Shown: positions 10,954 through 22,861, counted from the stretch's first letter. The stretch: DNA of 64,000 bases from Stropharia rugosoannulata (GCA_028532985.1 JANCIK010000001.1:4154001-4218000), one strand, 5' to 3'. Notes: generated by a model from the letters alone, not told the origin. Made by a program: numbers and translations.

Positions 10954-13013
10954 CTACAAGTACATGGTTAGAATTTGTAGACCGTGGAATTCTAAATCTT
11001 GTTTCGGGACCGTAATTTTATCGGGTTCTTTTTTGTCAGGATCTCGAGAAGAGAACACTGTAAAAACGGGAATGCGACGTGGAGAGCTTAATGACTGGAT
11101 GTGTAGATGCTCAGAGGACTTAACCTGACCTGGAATGCTGCTCTCGGAGTACAGTGGAATGGAAAGACAGGAATTGATGAGTAGGACCTCATTTCCCGTT
11201 ATGGCAAAGTTGACGACTCCAAAGAATATCATTTCTGGAAGACTTGCATGGTTGCGTGTCTGGGCAGATGAAGGTGGACGCTTCTCGGAGAAGAGGCGCG
11301 AGTCTAATAGATTATAGCCGTAAGCTTCCCCATATAGAAAGCCCTTTGCCTTGAAGCCATGGTCGGAAGTAGTTATATAGAGGCCGGGAATCAGAAGGAG
11401 GGGTACCCGCAGCTCTATGTGCGTCAATAAGAGTGGTTCAACAGGGACTGAGTAATCCAACTTGGATCGTATTTCATCGGGAGAAGAAATGTCGAAGCGT
11501 TCGGAGCGAACACGATACGCCTTGACAGTGTTCGGGAGGACACTGTCATAAGAGAATTCGTAAGAATGATTAAAGATGTCAAGAACATGCCGCTTTGTTT
11601 TGACGATCTCGCGCATTAGACGAGTAAATGCATGCTCCGCACCTTCACCATATGCGGTTGCAATGCTGACATCGAGGAGCCCCATGAGAGAGTATGCACT
11701 GTCCTCCTCCCGGGTGACCTTTCTATGGCTAGCCATCTGTAATCTTCTAGATATTGGAATCGACTTGGGTGATCCTTGCCTGAAAAGCCTCATTTCCTCC
11801 GGGGTTATCCATGCGGCTTCGGCGACCTTGTCGTGAAGCTCGTGGGAGGCCATGCTGTTCCATCTCTTGTTGTATACTTCGATCCTCCGGGGCGCCACAA
11901 GTTCCTGCAGTGTCCAGCCACGAGTAAACCAGGAGTCTAAGAGTACGTGTTCCAGATCATTGGTCTCCGACAGATATATGACGCATTCAGCAGCATTGCG
12001 GTACCATGTGTACATGGACCGGATGGCCTCGTCCAGCTCAGAGCTACTCTCCTTGTTAATGCAGCACGTGTCGATCCAGCCCAAAAAACGCCCGTATTTC
12101 TGAGCAGAAACTCTGCAGAAGTTCCGAATTTTAAAGTTTTTTTCAAGGTTTTCTTGTTTCCGCACTCCGTCCTGGAATGTAACTTCGTGTGATGTCCATG
12201 TGTGTGATAGAATACTGTACCCGGTATGCTCCTCGATAAAATCGTCAATAATTTTGTCTTCTTCCACGAGACCCGCCAACAGGTTGTATTGTCGCTCAGA
12301 GCTAATGAAATCTAGCTTTGCTTGAAGTTCTTGACTATTTTCAGCAGCAGCAAGTACTTCGACCTCTAGATGATTGACTGCTTGCCAGTTGTCAACAATG
12401 CGAACCTGACCTCCGGCTGAGTTAAATGCAAGTAGTCTCGTTGGGATTTTGATCATAGTCTTGTGGATCTTTTGCAATATCTTGTCTTGAACTGCGGCTT
12501 TTACCACACCTATTAGCCACCACGGGTAAAACAATGCATGAGTGAGACGTACGATTTAACGTTCTAATACTCTCAGCACATTCGTGGTTCACATTGGATT
12601 GACAGCGGACCAGATCCTCTGAGATAGGCGCATTCGAAGCACGCAGATTGGACGACCTCAGTGTCGTCTTTTGACAAGAATCAACGATATCCTCTATAAA
12701 TGCCTTCAGGCTGTAAACAAGTTTATGCTCCATTGACCCTTCGCAAGTCCAAAGGCCTAAATTATGTAAGTATTATTGTCGTATCTGTTCTTTCATTCTG
12801 TACTCTTACTCTGTGGTTCGAGCTCTGAGTCACGTATGGTATCGGCTGTCACGGTAAAGCAGTCAGCATTCTCCATGTCACCCTATTAGACGAAGCTGGC
12901 CGAGACTTACTTGAGGACATACATTCATATACAATCGGCTTCACAAAATCCGCAAGAGTGGAAAGCAGGCCCCGAGCCTGGGGAGTGTCCAATTCCCCTA
13001 ACACAGACGGCAT
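10954..13013 (-). CDS. HET (heterokaryon incompatibility) domain protein, 626 aa
   Basis: Four exons, 13013-12911, 12845-12810, 12756-12553 and 12491-10954, join in frame to 626 aa. An alternative acceptor at 12510 would add six residues. The start ATG at 13011-13013 is supported because the first exon (RGLLSTLADFVKPIV) aligns with the start of the second HET protein at 41.6 kb. The HET signature is clear: YSILSHTW, then GWIDTCCINKESSSELDEAI with SMYTWYRNA, then WFTRGWTLQELVAPRRIEVY, and a downstream EEDSAYSLMGLLDVSI...YGEGAEHAF block. HET domains have a TIR-like fold and trigger programmed cell death on non-self fusion in fungi. The C-terminal 250 residues are poorly characterised and end in LQILTMYL, as in the paralogue. 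No NACHT, WD40 or ankyrin region is present. Confidence 0.93.
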
Positions 13014-13688
13014 ATCTCTTGACCCTCCCGCTGAAGTTGACTTGATCTGTGCTCGTTAAGGCGCTTTTTACAAGATTATCCATAGATGATAGATTATCAG
13101 AGGGCTAATGAGAATACTATGTTTAAAGTGCTTACTTCTTATAGATGTTATCAGGTCACTATTTTGAGGGGAGAAAAGCTTAGGTAGTTTGTATGGATGC
13201 CAAGATGCCAAGCACATGCTGAAGCCTATGCCAAATATGCACGGCATGGCCAGCCGTGTGCACTTGACATCATAGGAATCAGTTCGCGTTTCTTGCGCGT
13301 TTCCTCTCGCAAGTCCTGTGACACTGCTTCATTTGTTGCTTTTCCATTTGTAACAGGCCCACGTTTGTTCCAAATAGACCATTTTAATCAGGCTTCGCCG
13401 GTAACTTGCAGGGCGGGGCCGTGCTCACCAGGCTGAGGCTGTATCATCACGCGTGAACATGACCTGGTGAGAGTTTTCCGGTCAGCTTTATACTGTGTGT
13501 CTCCCTTACTTCTTCTTGTACTTATACTTCAGAATACTTAGACTAACTCAAAATTTGTTTTAGACCACCCGACTAGATACTCAGTGAAACAGTGAAAGCA
13601 TTGCTGCATAGTCAGCGGTAATTAATAGAGAAATACATGGGACTGACTCATGGAGAAGATAATGATTACCTCTGAGTCTACCGACAAA
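13014..13688. other. Intergenic
   Basis: This is the upstream region of the HET gene and the 3' flank of the MFS gene. I see no open frame with support and no RNA gene. Promoter elements cannot be assigned with confidence. Confidence 0.5.
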
Positions 13689-16036
13689 TTACATGGGAGG
13701 GTCTCCTATCGACTTCCTCCAACGTTCCCCACGGAAAATAAGGACGACAATGGGCACAAATGCGATGATCCTGAGAAGGGTCGAAAGTGAGTTCATATCA
13801 AATATTTTCGAGCCCCATAGAATAAGTAATTCAGCTCACGTTAAAATGGCGAAGAAGGTGTAGGACCATTGGAACCCAATCTAGATATTTTGGATAAAAA
13901 AAGCTCAATAGTATCCTGAGTAAACATGGAAGGGAAACACATGCCTTATCTCCCAGAGGTATGCTTGGAGGAGATAATGTGTAAGGAGACTTATTAGTGG
14001 CAGTTAAGTATGTATGTCGCTCACACGTAAAAGTTCAGTGGCATGCCAAACAGTCCGCGAACGAAGCTGTAGAAATTTATGAGTGCAGTAACAGTAGAGT
14101 AGTTTTTATTATCCACATCAGACTGAGTACGTACTTGAAGCACATTGAGGTGTCGTTGCTCCTGTGTCTGTAACAGTCCCCACAGCTATATGTGTAGCAT
14201 ACGGATGTTACAATTTGAGCTTGGGCAAATGAGCGAGGAGCTGTTCTGAAAATATCGGATGCTTACTTCCGAAGCAAGCAATAGCTGACAGCCGTAAATG
14301 AGCTTAGATGACTGCAACATAGAAGGTGCTTCATACCTATACCAATACAGGGGGCAATAAAGGTTGTTGCGTAATGGATTGTAAACCCATCTAGAAACCC
14401 GTCAACATATGAAGGTCAACCAAATTGTTGTACTGACATCTAGAGATGGTGTATATATTAGTTCAAGCAAGCTTTCTGAATTGTTTCATGACCGACATTA
14501 GCATTCCAATGGGCACCATGACAGCCCCTGCCCATATACCTCTCAATCGAAGCTCGGCCGGAACTGTCTCCTCCCTCAAATATGCGCTTTTCTTGGCGCG
14601 ACGCATCATGGCATCGGTAACTGGTCCCGAACATAGCTCGCCTAGGGCACTAGGAGCAGCGACTCCCACATTAAATATGCTTGAGTACGTGGAAGAGTTT
14701 GCAGGCTTACGATCCAAGTAATAGGGAGAGGCCGGCTGCAAGGCTAATGTTTATACGGAGTATCAATTCACAAAAACCTGGACAGTCTAATCGGAGTGCT
14801 CACCCATTACGAGCAGGATCGAAGTGATATATCCTTGTAAATAATACTGCAAAAGATAAGGCCGGCGCGCTTGTTGAGTACGTATGCGCCACCGTGCTTT
14901 AGAGCAAACAAATGAGTCAGTATAAGATGAAGAACAAAATGTATCAGGACTGTGGTTGCGCACTGGTAGAACACCGGGATAGCTACAGATGGATATTTCA
15001 GCATGCGGAGGAACTGTAAGCCAAACTGTTTGCCCTTGATAACTCTCCAAGCAGGCCGGTCAAGGTCCCAGAACCATAGGCGCCTTAAGTAAGTCTTGAA
15101 ACTCATTGGTGATGGCTGGTACGGCTTGCTATGTAAAGAGGTTGTGTCGAATAGGTCTGGATCTTTCTTCAGAACCTCCCCCATTTTAACTTCGGTTTTG
15201 CACTCTTGTCTGTCAAATAACGTCTCTGGTAGGAGAGCTAAGGCAAAAAGAAAGAATGTGCCGTTTAATATAGCAGCGACCCAATAGCACCATCTCCATC
15301 CTCCAGCTCTGGCAACGTACCCTCCTATCTATAGTATGATGGCATTGTCAGAGTGAAGACTCTAATATGAGGTGTGAGCTACTGCGTACCATGGAAGCTA
15401 GGTATGCTCCATTATTGATGAAAAATACAAAGACGCCCATCGCCCTGCCACGATGATGCTCATAAAAAAGGTCGACTACTGTACCGACTCCAAGTGTCAC
15501 GGCAGCCAGCGGTCCGAATCCGGTGAACAAAGAAGCAAGAACCAAGCGGCCAAAAGATGGAGCAGTCGCCGATCCTATGGCAGAGGCAAGTCCAACCAGT
15601 GTCGAAATCAAATAAGCAGGTCGGCGCCCGTATACATTGGCGATAGGTATGTATATTAATGGCCCAAATGCACAAGCCCCAATGACCCCGGTCGCCTGGT
15701 ACGTCGCCACGACAGGTGCTATATTGAACTCGGCTGCGACAGTGACTATTGCTGGGTTGACCATGAAAGCGGATAGCCAGGCTATGAACCCCAGAAGGCA
15801 GACTTGCATCAGAATAAGATATTTAAGCCACTGAGCGTAGCTGTTACCCTCTGCATGTATGAGAGATATGTATGATGCGTAGGACATACAATGGGATAGT
15901 TCAATGGGTCAAGCGGCGAGTCGCTTGGTTGTGGAACAAGCGGGAGACCTGCATCGTCCAGTTTGAGAGAGCGTGGTATGTATACATCCTCACTCTTGGT
16001 TGTGTCCATGTTAGAGGGCGGGAGGAGCTCATGCAT
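13689..16036 (-). CDS. Major facilitator superfamily transporter (DHA1-like, 12 TM)
   Basis: About ten exons run from the ATG at 16036 (or the in-frame ATG at 16009) to a TAA at 13689-13691. The first exon ends SDSPLDPLNYPI, a typical pre-TM1 motif of fungal DHA1 carriers, and is joined in phase to GNSYAQWLKYLILMQ (TM1). Later motifs include the loop 2-3 signature VYGRRPAYLIST, FINNGAYLAS, and after a charged central loop YHFDPARNG, GLAAGLSLLLGS, LGELCSGPVTDAMM, GFTIHYATTFIAP, VCYTYSCGDCYR, NFYSFVRGLFGMPLNFY and a last helix ending ERWRKSIGDPPM. Every segment I checked reads through when introns are removed, so the gene appears intact. The substrate is unknown. Relatives are often labelled polyamine or drug exporters. 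A PrpF-type isomerase and a CoA-transferase lie downstream in the window, so an organic-acid carrier is possible. Confidence 0.85.
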
Positions 16037-18284
16037 TAGTAGATTAGGTCGTGTGTGTATACGCCTACATATATACGTAGTATTACCAGCCCGTTACATC
16101 ACCTAGTTTACACAGGCCCGCTAGTTCTGCGCTCTGGCGGTCTGCTGACAGACAAGTTAGACTCGATGAACACCTCCCACTCCCACCCAGGCATCCACCC
16201 CGTGGAAATTGGACTCACTCCAAATTTAGACTTTGGGAACGAGAACAGAATATGTTCATGCCAAATAAGATGAGACCCAGGCAGGACGATGTGCGGCGGC
16301 AGCCATTCTGTTGTGGTGATACTGCGTCCAAAATAAGACACAATTGACCCGTTCCTATTCGAGGCGCGCATTGTGTATATACTTGAGCTCACGGGTGTGT
16401 CATGAAATGATGGTCACAGGCTGGTGGAGATGCATGAGTGGAATAGATTAGCAGAAGCAGCGCAGGAAAAAAAAGAACGAAAAACTAGGGCACCGGGCTT
16501 GTTCGTGAGGGATATCGACCTTTCTTTCGGGGTAGCTCAGGGGACGCCAATGATGCGCCCACCTGCGATTCAATACATACCATACAGCTCATTGTATGCA
16601 GTAATTGCTGTACTTCCGTGTGTTTTAATTTTAAGTTAAGAGTGCGTCGCAGGCAGATAAACGGTATGGAAGACAAATGGAAGACACAAATTCACGAAGT
16701 GCCTATCGGAAGTACATAGTCGGTGCCTGCTACGGCACGATGTGCCGAGCCATTTCGACACTCCGATAAAACTCCGACCATTTCATCGCAAAAGCCAACT
16801 TCTACTCGCCCCAAGTTGACTGACCACCCTCCCCACTGTCATTACTCCCTGCTGTATGTTGCCCAATCTGCCGTTGTCTTATGGTTTTCTTGAAGAAGAA
16901 AAACAGGTTACGCTATCCTCTTCTCCGTCATCTTCCCAGATTCGGAGACTCGTTTTCAGGGGCACCCGGTCAAAGTCAACGTGGTCGAACTTAAATCGGG
17001 ACAACTCGGGCTATTACCTACCCACCTCTGCCAGCTCTCTTGTGTCTAATTCGCCTCCTCGACTTTTTCATATTGCGCTGTCTTGTCTGCTTCTCTGCCA
17101 CAGATGCCCTCGACCTCTTGTCCCCTGTCTCTTGTCTTCTCTTGATCCTCGTTCGAAAAGCCTCCCCTACCCGCATATGCTTCAACCAGCGCAACTAAAA
17201 CATGGGTCAAAATCTATGATAAGCTAGTCTGCCAGGTCATTATATGCTGCCCGTCTGAAATACTTCGCAATCAATGCATATACCCACAGCGGATAACCCC
17301 AGCTGCTCCACCCCGTGCCCCACATACAGTCCCTTGTGTATTTAATTCCCGTGCTTCAACCAGCTCAGCTAAATCACTGTCGCTCGCAGACCTCTTTCTC
17401 TCCTTTCCTCTATTCTTGACCGTCTTCCAAAGCCAGCGTAGGTCTGCGGCACACGTAGGCCAGCACTCTGAAGGGCTCCTCTGCCACGTCTTTGGACGCA
17501 CTCAGGCTTATGTACTGTCTGCGTCAACGTTTACGCCACTATCTCATGTAATTCTTGTCCCTGCTTGCAGAACTTGTCCTTTTTTGTTGTCCTCTTTGCC
17601 AAAGCTTTTCAAGCCCGTCTGAAGCGGTGATTGCACCTTCCGTGCCAGCTGCTTTGTATTTTGTAATAAGATCAACCCCAGAGGCAGGTACGGTTTGATT
17701 ATTCATGCTGAATACGAGTCTCCATTTTCATAATACCCTGTTGGATGAATCATGATATTTACTCCATCAATGTACATTGCAACTTTATGAATCAAAAATC
17801 GTCAAGACCAGCTTCTACGAAGTCCGTATTTTATGTCCAGCTTTATCTGATGGAAACGCTTGTCATTGACTACCCACAGTGATATCGATAATTACCCAAT
17901 GAAACGCCGGAAGCATCGATAAAGATTTACGTTTACCTGCCATTGCGTTGAATTATTACCTGCCCAGCACTTGTGGCAGGTAACCAAAAAAGTTCAAGTC
18001 CAATCGATACAAACTTCTTTACCCAATCTTGATCAAGATAAAATATAAAACTGTTGGAGGTCCACGGATCGAGAGTTAAACGTTAACGTTAAGTGCTAAG
18101 CGCCAATACCGTTTATGGTAGGAGTTGCCCCTGATGGGCGCTCAGACAGTTTTACAGTAGATAATGATTATTATGTACGTGCTCCAACTAATAGAAATCA
18201 TCAAGACTAATTTTTACGAAGGCCGTAATGATCCTTGTAAAAATTCCTCCCCTACTCACATCATATGATTCAACCTGCGCAGGA
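16037..18284. other. Intergenic region with pyrimidine-rich tracts and diverged repeats
   Basis: Some 2.2 kb with no well-supported gene. A minus-strand frame of about 90 codons (16108-16392) and a plus-strand frame at 16856-17227 are open but have no recognised motif. CT-rich tracts fill 17050-17620. Two pairs of diverged repeats occur: about 17150-17200 with 18230-18280 (shared core CCTCCCCTAC...CATATG.TTCAACC.GCGC), and 17790-17825 with 18190-18225 (AAATC.TCAAGAC...TACGAAG.CCGTA). Confidence 0.4.
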
Positions 18285-19562
18285 TCAATGCCATACCTCC
18301 CCACGCATAAGCCTTCGCCCAGTACGCACTACGTTTGCACTAAGCACACGTCCATGCGTATCTAAATCTGCCCCAACGGAAATGACTCCTGCGGGGTGTA
18401 GGATGTTCACAAACTTCCCCGAGTCGGGGCGATGACTGTTGGCCTGAACAATATCCCATGCAATGCTCCCCTCGACATGCGAAGCAACTCCCAGTGCGAG
18501 CGCGACTGTGATTGGCACTGCACGATGCAGGACACCCATTGATAATGCGTGGATCACAATGTCAACCCCGTCAGCTTCCGCTGCAGGCGTGTTCAGCAGA
18601 GCAATCTTGGGTTGCGCCGGACCTGGTTCTTTCATCCCCATGCGCTTTGCACCTTCTTGTCGCAGCGCCTCTAACACGGGTTTGATACGCTCTTCCGCGG
18701 CAGCGTCTCCGTCTAGATATTCCGCCACTGGGAGCCGCACCGCCAGATCTGCGAGGCTGACAAAAACTGTAGGATTGCTGGCGTCAATGAGGCTGGCGCG
18801 TACCGTCACATCGTCCTCATTGGGTACACCAACTACCAGCTCTTCCCTGGCCTTACCGGAGGGCAACAGCTTTCCAGTCTTTGCCCCGGCAGGGTCCAAG
18901 TATTCGCATACGATTCTGGACGCACTCCCGGGCACACCAGAGATGGAGACCTGCGGCAACGAATCGAGTGGCATACCGGCGCTGTCAACGGGGAATGTCG
19001 TACGTATTCTCTTCTCCGTATTTGTGTTATAGAGCGTGAGCGTGCGTGTGCGCTGAGGCCGAGGTCCTGCCTCGCTACTGGACAAGGGGTCGGGTGTGAC
19101 CAATCCAGAATCGAGGGCGAACATGCCTACCACCGAAGTCAGATTGCCACAGTTCCCCGCATAGTCCACCACCGAATCGCGCACACCGATTTGCGCAAAG
19201 GTGTATTCCACGTCAATACCTTCTCTACCTTCGGACGGCGTATCGACGACGATAACCTTGCTCAGACTGCTCACACCCCCTCCCATACCGTTCAACTGCC
19301 GGCCGTAAGTCGGGTCAGGGGAGCCCATGACGGAGAGAAATATGCTGTCCCATTGGTCTCGTGTTGGAAGATCGCGCCTTGAGAAGAAGACACCCTTGGA
19401 TGTGCCCCCGCGCAGGAATATGGCGGGAAGGGGGTTGGGTACTTCTTCCACACTCTTCGGATAGGCTGAGTCCGAACGCGGGTTGGTTGTACTACTTGTT
19501 GAGTATCCGATTCGCGCTGCCGAATGTAGGCGCTGCACAAACTGGTAGAGTCGTAGCGCCAT
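18285..19562 (-). CDS. PrpF/aconitate-isomerase family protein, predicted mitochondrial
   Basis: A single-exon gene of 425 aa from the ATG at 19560-19562; an upstream in-frame ATG at 19637 would add 25 residues. The N terminus (MALRLYQFVQRLHSAARIGY) is Arg/Ser-rich without acids, as in a mitochondrial presequence. The family signature follows: AIFLRGGTSKGVFF, RQLNGMGGGVSSLSKV and DYAGNCGNLTSVVG, whose Cys is a candidate catalytic base of the diaminopimelate-epimerase fold, then SGKFVNILHPAGVISVGAD near the end. Bacterial PrpF isomerises 2-methylaconitate. The fungal relative Adi1 of Ustilago converts cis- to trans-aconitate on the way to itaconate. Which substrate applies here cannot be read from sequence. 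A CaiB-type CoA-transferase and an MFS carrier are neighbours on the same strand. Confidence 0.88.
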   Translation of the reverse strand: MALRLYQFVQRLHSAARIGYSTSSTTNPRSDSAYPKSVEEVPNPLPAIFLRGGTSKGVFFSRRDLPTRDQWDSIFLSVMGSPDPTYGRQLNGMGGGVSSLSKVIVVDTPSEGREGIDVEYTFAQIGVRDSVVDYAGNCGNLTSVVGMFALDSGLVTPDPLSSSEAGPRPQRTRTLTLYNTNTEKRIRTTFPVDSAGMPLDSLPQVSISGVPGSASRIVCEYLDPAGAKTGKLLPSGKAREELVVGVPNEDDVTVRASLIDASNPTVFVSLADLAVRLPVAEYLDGDAAAEERIKPVLEALRQEGAKRMGMKEPGPAQPKIALLNTPAAEADGVDIVIHALSMGVLHRAVPITVALALGVASHVEGSIAWDIVQANSHRPDSGKFVNILHPAGVISVGADLDTHGRVLSANVVRTGRRLMRGEVWH

Positions 19563-19637
19563 GGGAATGTGTGGGTTGTGAACGGACCATGAATGGATCG
19601 CACAAATGGTGAGAATAAGTACGCGCCTTCTTATCAC

Positions 19638-20680
19638 AACACCAATTTGACACCAATGAAGGGATTATCACATGTTAAAGCTAAAGTCTATTCCCACGCC
19701 GGTCTCTTGCCTTCAAATGTTGTAGACAACTCAAAGACAACTTGTAGAATAATTTAATTTGAATCCTGTGTTATAATGACTTGGAATATATATTATTGAT
19801 CTTTACATGACACAATATCTCTTCGCATAAGTGGCACACTTCTTTACTCTTGAGTCCTTACTTCCTACTTTAACTACTGTCTAATGGGCGGCGATGTATT
19901 ATGCCGGGCATAGGGCATCCCAGGAAGCTGAAGAAGGCTTGTAAGTACAGATCAGAGTATAATTGCATGTGTACTTACCAGGAGGATCCATAGTGGCGAC
20001 ACTGTTGGCGTCTTCTGCAAAAACAAAGGATAATCCACTATACTCTAGGTGACATCATAGCACTTTATCTTAGTTTGCTGTATTTTGGAATATATTTGTT
20101 TGTCTATTAGTAACGAACCATAAAGTTAAAAACGTTAAGCTACGTTAAGGCAGCGCATAGTATGATATTACGCGGAGCGCCGAAGAACTTTGAGATATAC
20201 GGTCAGTCAATTGGGGCGCGTGTCGTTGTTGCATCAACGCATGCAAGGCGCACTGTGATTAACTGATGGTACTTTTCTCATTGATAACCTCCCAGGCTCA
20301 GGCTCTGTAGGGTGAAAACCGACTACACCATCAGATGGCAGACAGTCCACGGAAGAAGTGCGAGGCTCCGTGCGCATGATCTTTCTTCACAACTCCTTGG
20401 GAAGACTCCATCGTTTTGCATATGGCCTGGAACAAATGATTTTATATTATGCATTTCCAATATGTGTGTATCCAGCTGTTGCGGGCCGTCGTGGATACAC
20501 ATCACAAATTAAGGAAGAAGATTGGGAGGACGACGCCGGCGCGTCTAACAAAGAGATAGAACTATTCAGAAGAGGGGGCAGTTTTGATTGTCGAAAAGCA
20601 TATGAAGCACCTTCTGTAATGACAGGACGGTAGGGTTTATGCGTCGCATACAAGATCACATGGGGAGCAAAGCCTGACAA
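19638..20680. other. Intergenic
   Basis: Upstream region of the PrpF-like gene and 3' flank of the broken CoA-transferase copy. It is AT-rich, with only short frames and no recognised motif. CGTTAAG-type words recur near 20130. Confidence 0.45.
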
Positions 20681-21590
20681 CTAGGCAATAACACCATCCG
20701 CGCGAAGTGTCCCTATTTCTGCCTCAGAGAGCCCCAGATCTTCCTTTAGCACCGCTTCAGTGTAAGCACCCAGCTCTGGGCCCGCCCATGCCGGCTGTGA
20801 ATCAACACCATCCAAGACGGGGAATGTTCCTTGCATTTTCACGGTCCAATCACCCACCGGTACGTCTACGAGCGCTCCCCGCTTGGCATTCTGCTCATTT
20901 TCGACCACCTCTTTGATAGACTGCACACGGCCCACCGGCACTCCGGCGGCATCCATCACCTGAACGACCTCGTCTGCTGTGTGGGTGCGTGTCCAGGATG
21001 AAATTGCACCCTCGATCTCGACCTGCGCAGCGACGCGTTGCGGATTGTGAGCGTAAGCGGGGCCGATGAGGTCTGTTCGCCCAATAGCAGTCATGAGGCG
21101 CACGTAGATAGCGTCCCCGTTACCGCCAATGACAACATACTCTGATGGAGCGCTTGACGTGGATGTATCTTGACCATATCGGGTATTTAGGCAGTAGGGG
21201 GTGGGAGATTATCTGAGGTGAAACATACAAGTTTACACACCGTTCGACAATACTGACATCAACTGACCTTCCTTTAGACCGTCCTACGGTCCCGCCTGGC
21301 GCTAGCGCGCGAGTACTGTATCAAAGGCGGCATGTAATCCAACAAGGGAATTACCCGAACTACTTGTATTCGGACAGAGACAGACAGGTGTCCCCGCAGA
21401 CACCCAGTGCATTGATCGGTACCCATTAATGTAGCGGAAGGGCAGGATGTGCAGAAGGCAGACCCAAAAGAGCAGTGGCACATGCTCGAGGTCACCCAAA
21501 AAAATAGAATTTGAGTCGTTTCCTTGCGAGGTATAGACAGTTATGTAAACCAATCCCACAGTTTTAATACATGACTGTATGGGAAACATT
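20681..21590 (-). pseudogene. Broken CaiB/BaiF CoA-transferase copy
   Basis: The last exon (20681 to about 21165, ending LRADGVIA) is almost identical to the last exon of the intact gene at 26078; the shared 140 aa differ at only about two positions. Further 5' the likeness drops sharply. FRYINGY, then AGTPVCLCPNTSSSGNSLVG and LHAAFDTV, are recognisable counterparts of the intact FRYINGHPDPETGRLAG and LHAAFGTV. The RQRQ...GRTVDVSIVER region is present but interrupted by a frameshift and a stop near 21270-21300. The exon encoding MLNLMEGIIPEYDRKEK is missing, and the first three exons, including the CoA-binding N terminus, are absent. It cannot encode a working enzyme. It lies in direct orientation 5.4 kb from the intact copy. 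Confidence 0.88.
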
Positions 21591-22137
21591 CAACCTGTCC
21601 ATATTAGTAGAGAAATTCACGGACCTACAACCTTATTTGTTTTTAGAAAGCAAAGCTCCTATATGGGGTGTCTCTGATTCGAACCGAGGTAAAAGGTCAT
21701 TGTTGTTGTGTAAATGTTTCGGACATGATGTTATAAGAGGGGCATAGTATGGTTTGCCACCGTCATAGGCGGGTGCATTTGCGCCGCCGATGCTGTTATA
21801 AATACATATCAAGCGCCACTATATGGTATACATCGGCCTAGAAGTAAGTTGTATATTTATGACACTAGCAGCCTGATACTGCAATGCTGAGCGCTGAGTA
21901 CTAAGTAGTAGAGCACCTACTACTCTAGCGATGGTAAGTGAAGATCTATAATACTTACACGCATTATGCATTATGCCTCTAAAGACCTTAAGCCGTGACA
22001 GCAGTAATTTGCATAAGGTTTGCCATGGATAACCGAGGACACAATAATCAAAGCTAAGAAGCGCCATGTAGGGTTTCTGGTTGTTTATACTTTCTAACCG
22101 TCTGTGAAAGGAACAAAACAAAAACAAAACTATGGGA
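21591..22137. other. Intergenic
   Basis: It contains a GATTCGAACC word at 21676-21685 that matches a tRNA B-box on the minus strand, but no matching A-box or acceptor stem is found. Otherwise nothing is recognised. It is the upstream region of the small secreted protein gene. Confidence 0.4.
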
Positions 22138-22150
22138 GTATAAAAAGAGG
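22138..22150 (+). promoter_or_regulatory. TATA box of the small secreted protein gene
   Basis: GTATAAAAAGAGG lies about 60-70 nt upstream of the ATG at 22209, the expected place for a TATA element in a fungal gene with a short leader. Confidence 0.5.
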
Positions 22151-22208
22151 TGCCCTACTTCAATGCAATCCCAGGAACCCCAACTCCTTTCCATCGGAAC
22201 TTTTTAAG

Positions 22209-22861
22209 ATGATTGCATCTCCCGTTTTCTCTGCCATTTTCACTGTGCTGCTCTTGGCATCTCTTGAAGTGCATGCATTTATAGGGCCTCCAGCCATCGC
22301 CAATTTTACCATGCCACCAGCAAATGCGTCGACTTCGAGCTCGGCTCCAGACTCCAATGCAGTACTCACAGTTCTTCCAGGCCGCTACTACATATACTAC
22401 GCCATCAACAACGTTTTCACAGGCTATATTGGCGCAATCAACAATGTTGCAACAACTGTATCGCTTCAAGAAGTTTTGGACCATCCACATGGACCAATTG
22501 TGCTTATGATAATCCTTTCTACCTATATAAAAAACTGGCTCACTGTCATTGGTGCATTTGTAGTGGAATATCATCCCGGGAATTACAGGAAATCTCTACC
22601 GAATAAGCCTTCAAGGCCAGGTAGCAAGGTCGACCCTCCCTTCGTTGCCCGTCACACTGTCAGCTGGAGATATAACCCAGTGGATTATTAGTAAGCCACC
22701 AGGCACATCCCAGGATAATGAATGGCAGTACGTCTTACTTACTCTCCTTTCCCACTGCACTAACGCTGAGACGGGCTGAAGAATCTCTCTCCCACAACAG
22801 GGGCCGTCCGCTGTGGACCTACGCTGGGGCTTGGATAGCAACCGTATTCCAACCTCCGTGA
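22209..22861 (+). CDS. Small secreted protein, beta-trefoil-like (171 aa)
   Basis: Exons 22209-22499, 22564-22727 and 22801-22861 join in frame to 171 aa. The joins use GTGCTT...GTAG and GTACGT...ACAG. The protein opens with a signal peptide (MIASPVFSAIFTVLLLASLE, cleavage probably after VHA). A Ser/Ala-rich linker follows, then a compact domain: LPGRYYIYYAINNVFTGYIG, VSLQEVLDHPHGPIWNIIPG, NLYRISLQG, GDITQWIISKPPG and a Trp-rich end (PLWTYAGAWIATVFQPP). The recurring pattern of 'Tyr-x-Ile, Gly-Tyr, Trp-x-Ile' resembles small fungal beta-trefoil proteins such as the I66 mycocypin-type protease inhibitors. This resemblance is an impression only and the protein could be another small lectin-like fold. 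A TATA box sits 60-70 nt upstream. Without splicing the C terminus is lost. Confidence 0.65.

Noticed and set aside
16856..17227. 123-codon plus-strand frame
   Set aside because: Lies in pyrimidine-rich DNA, which gives Leu/Ser/Pro-rich frames by composition. No motif or splice support.
18463..19032. 189-codon plus-strand frame opposite the PrpF-like gene
   Set aside because: Shadow frame of a long uninterrupted coding exon; its composition (Ser/Ala/Thr-rich) follows the reverse complement.
21640..21780. B-box word GATTCGAACC on the minus strand, suggesting a tRNA
   Set aside because: No A-box or acceptor stem within 100 nt; a lone B-box-like word is not enough.
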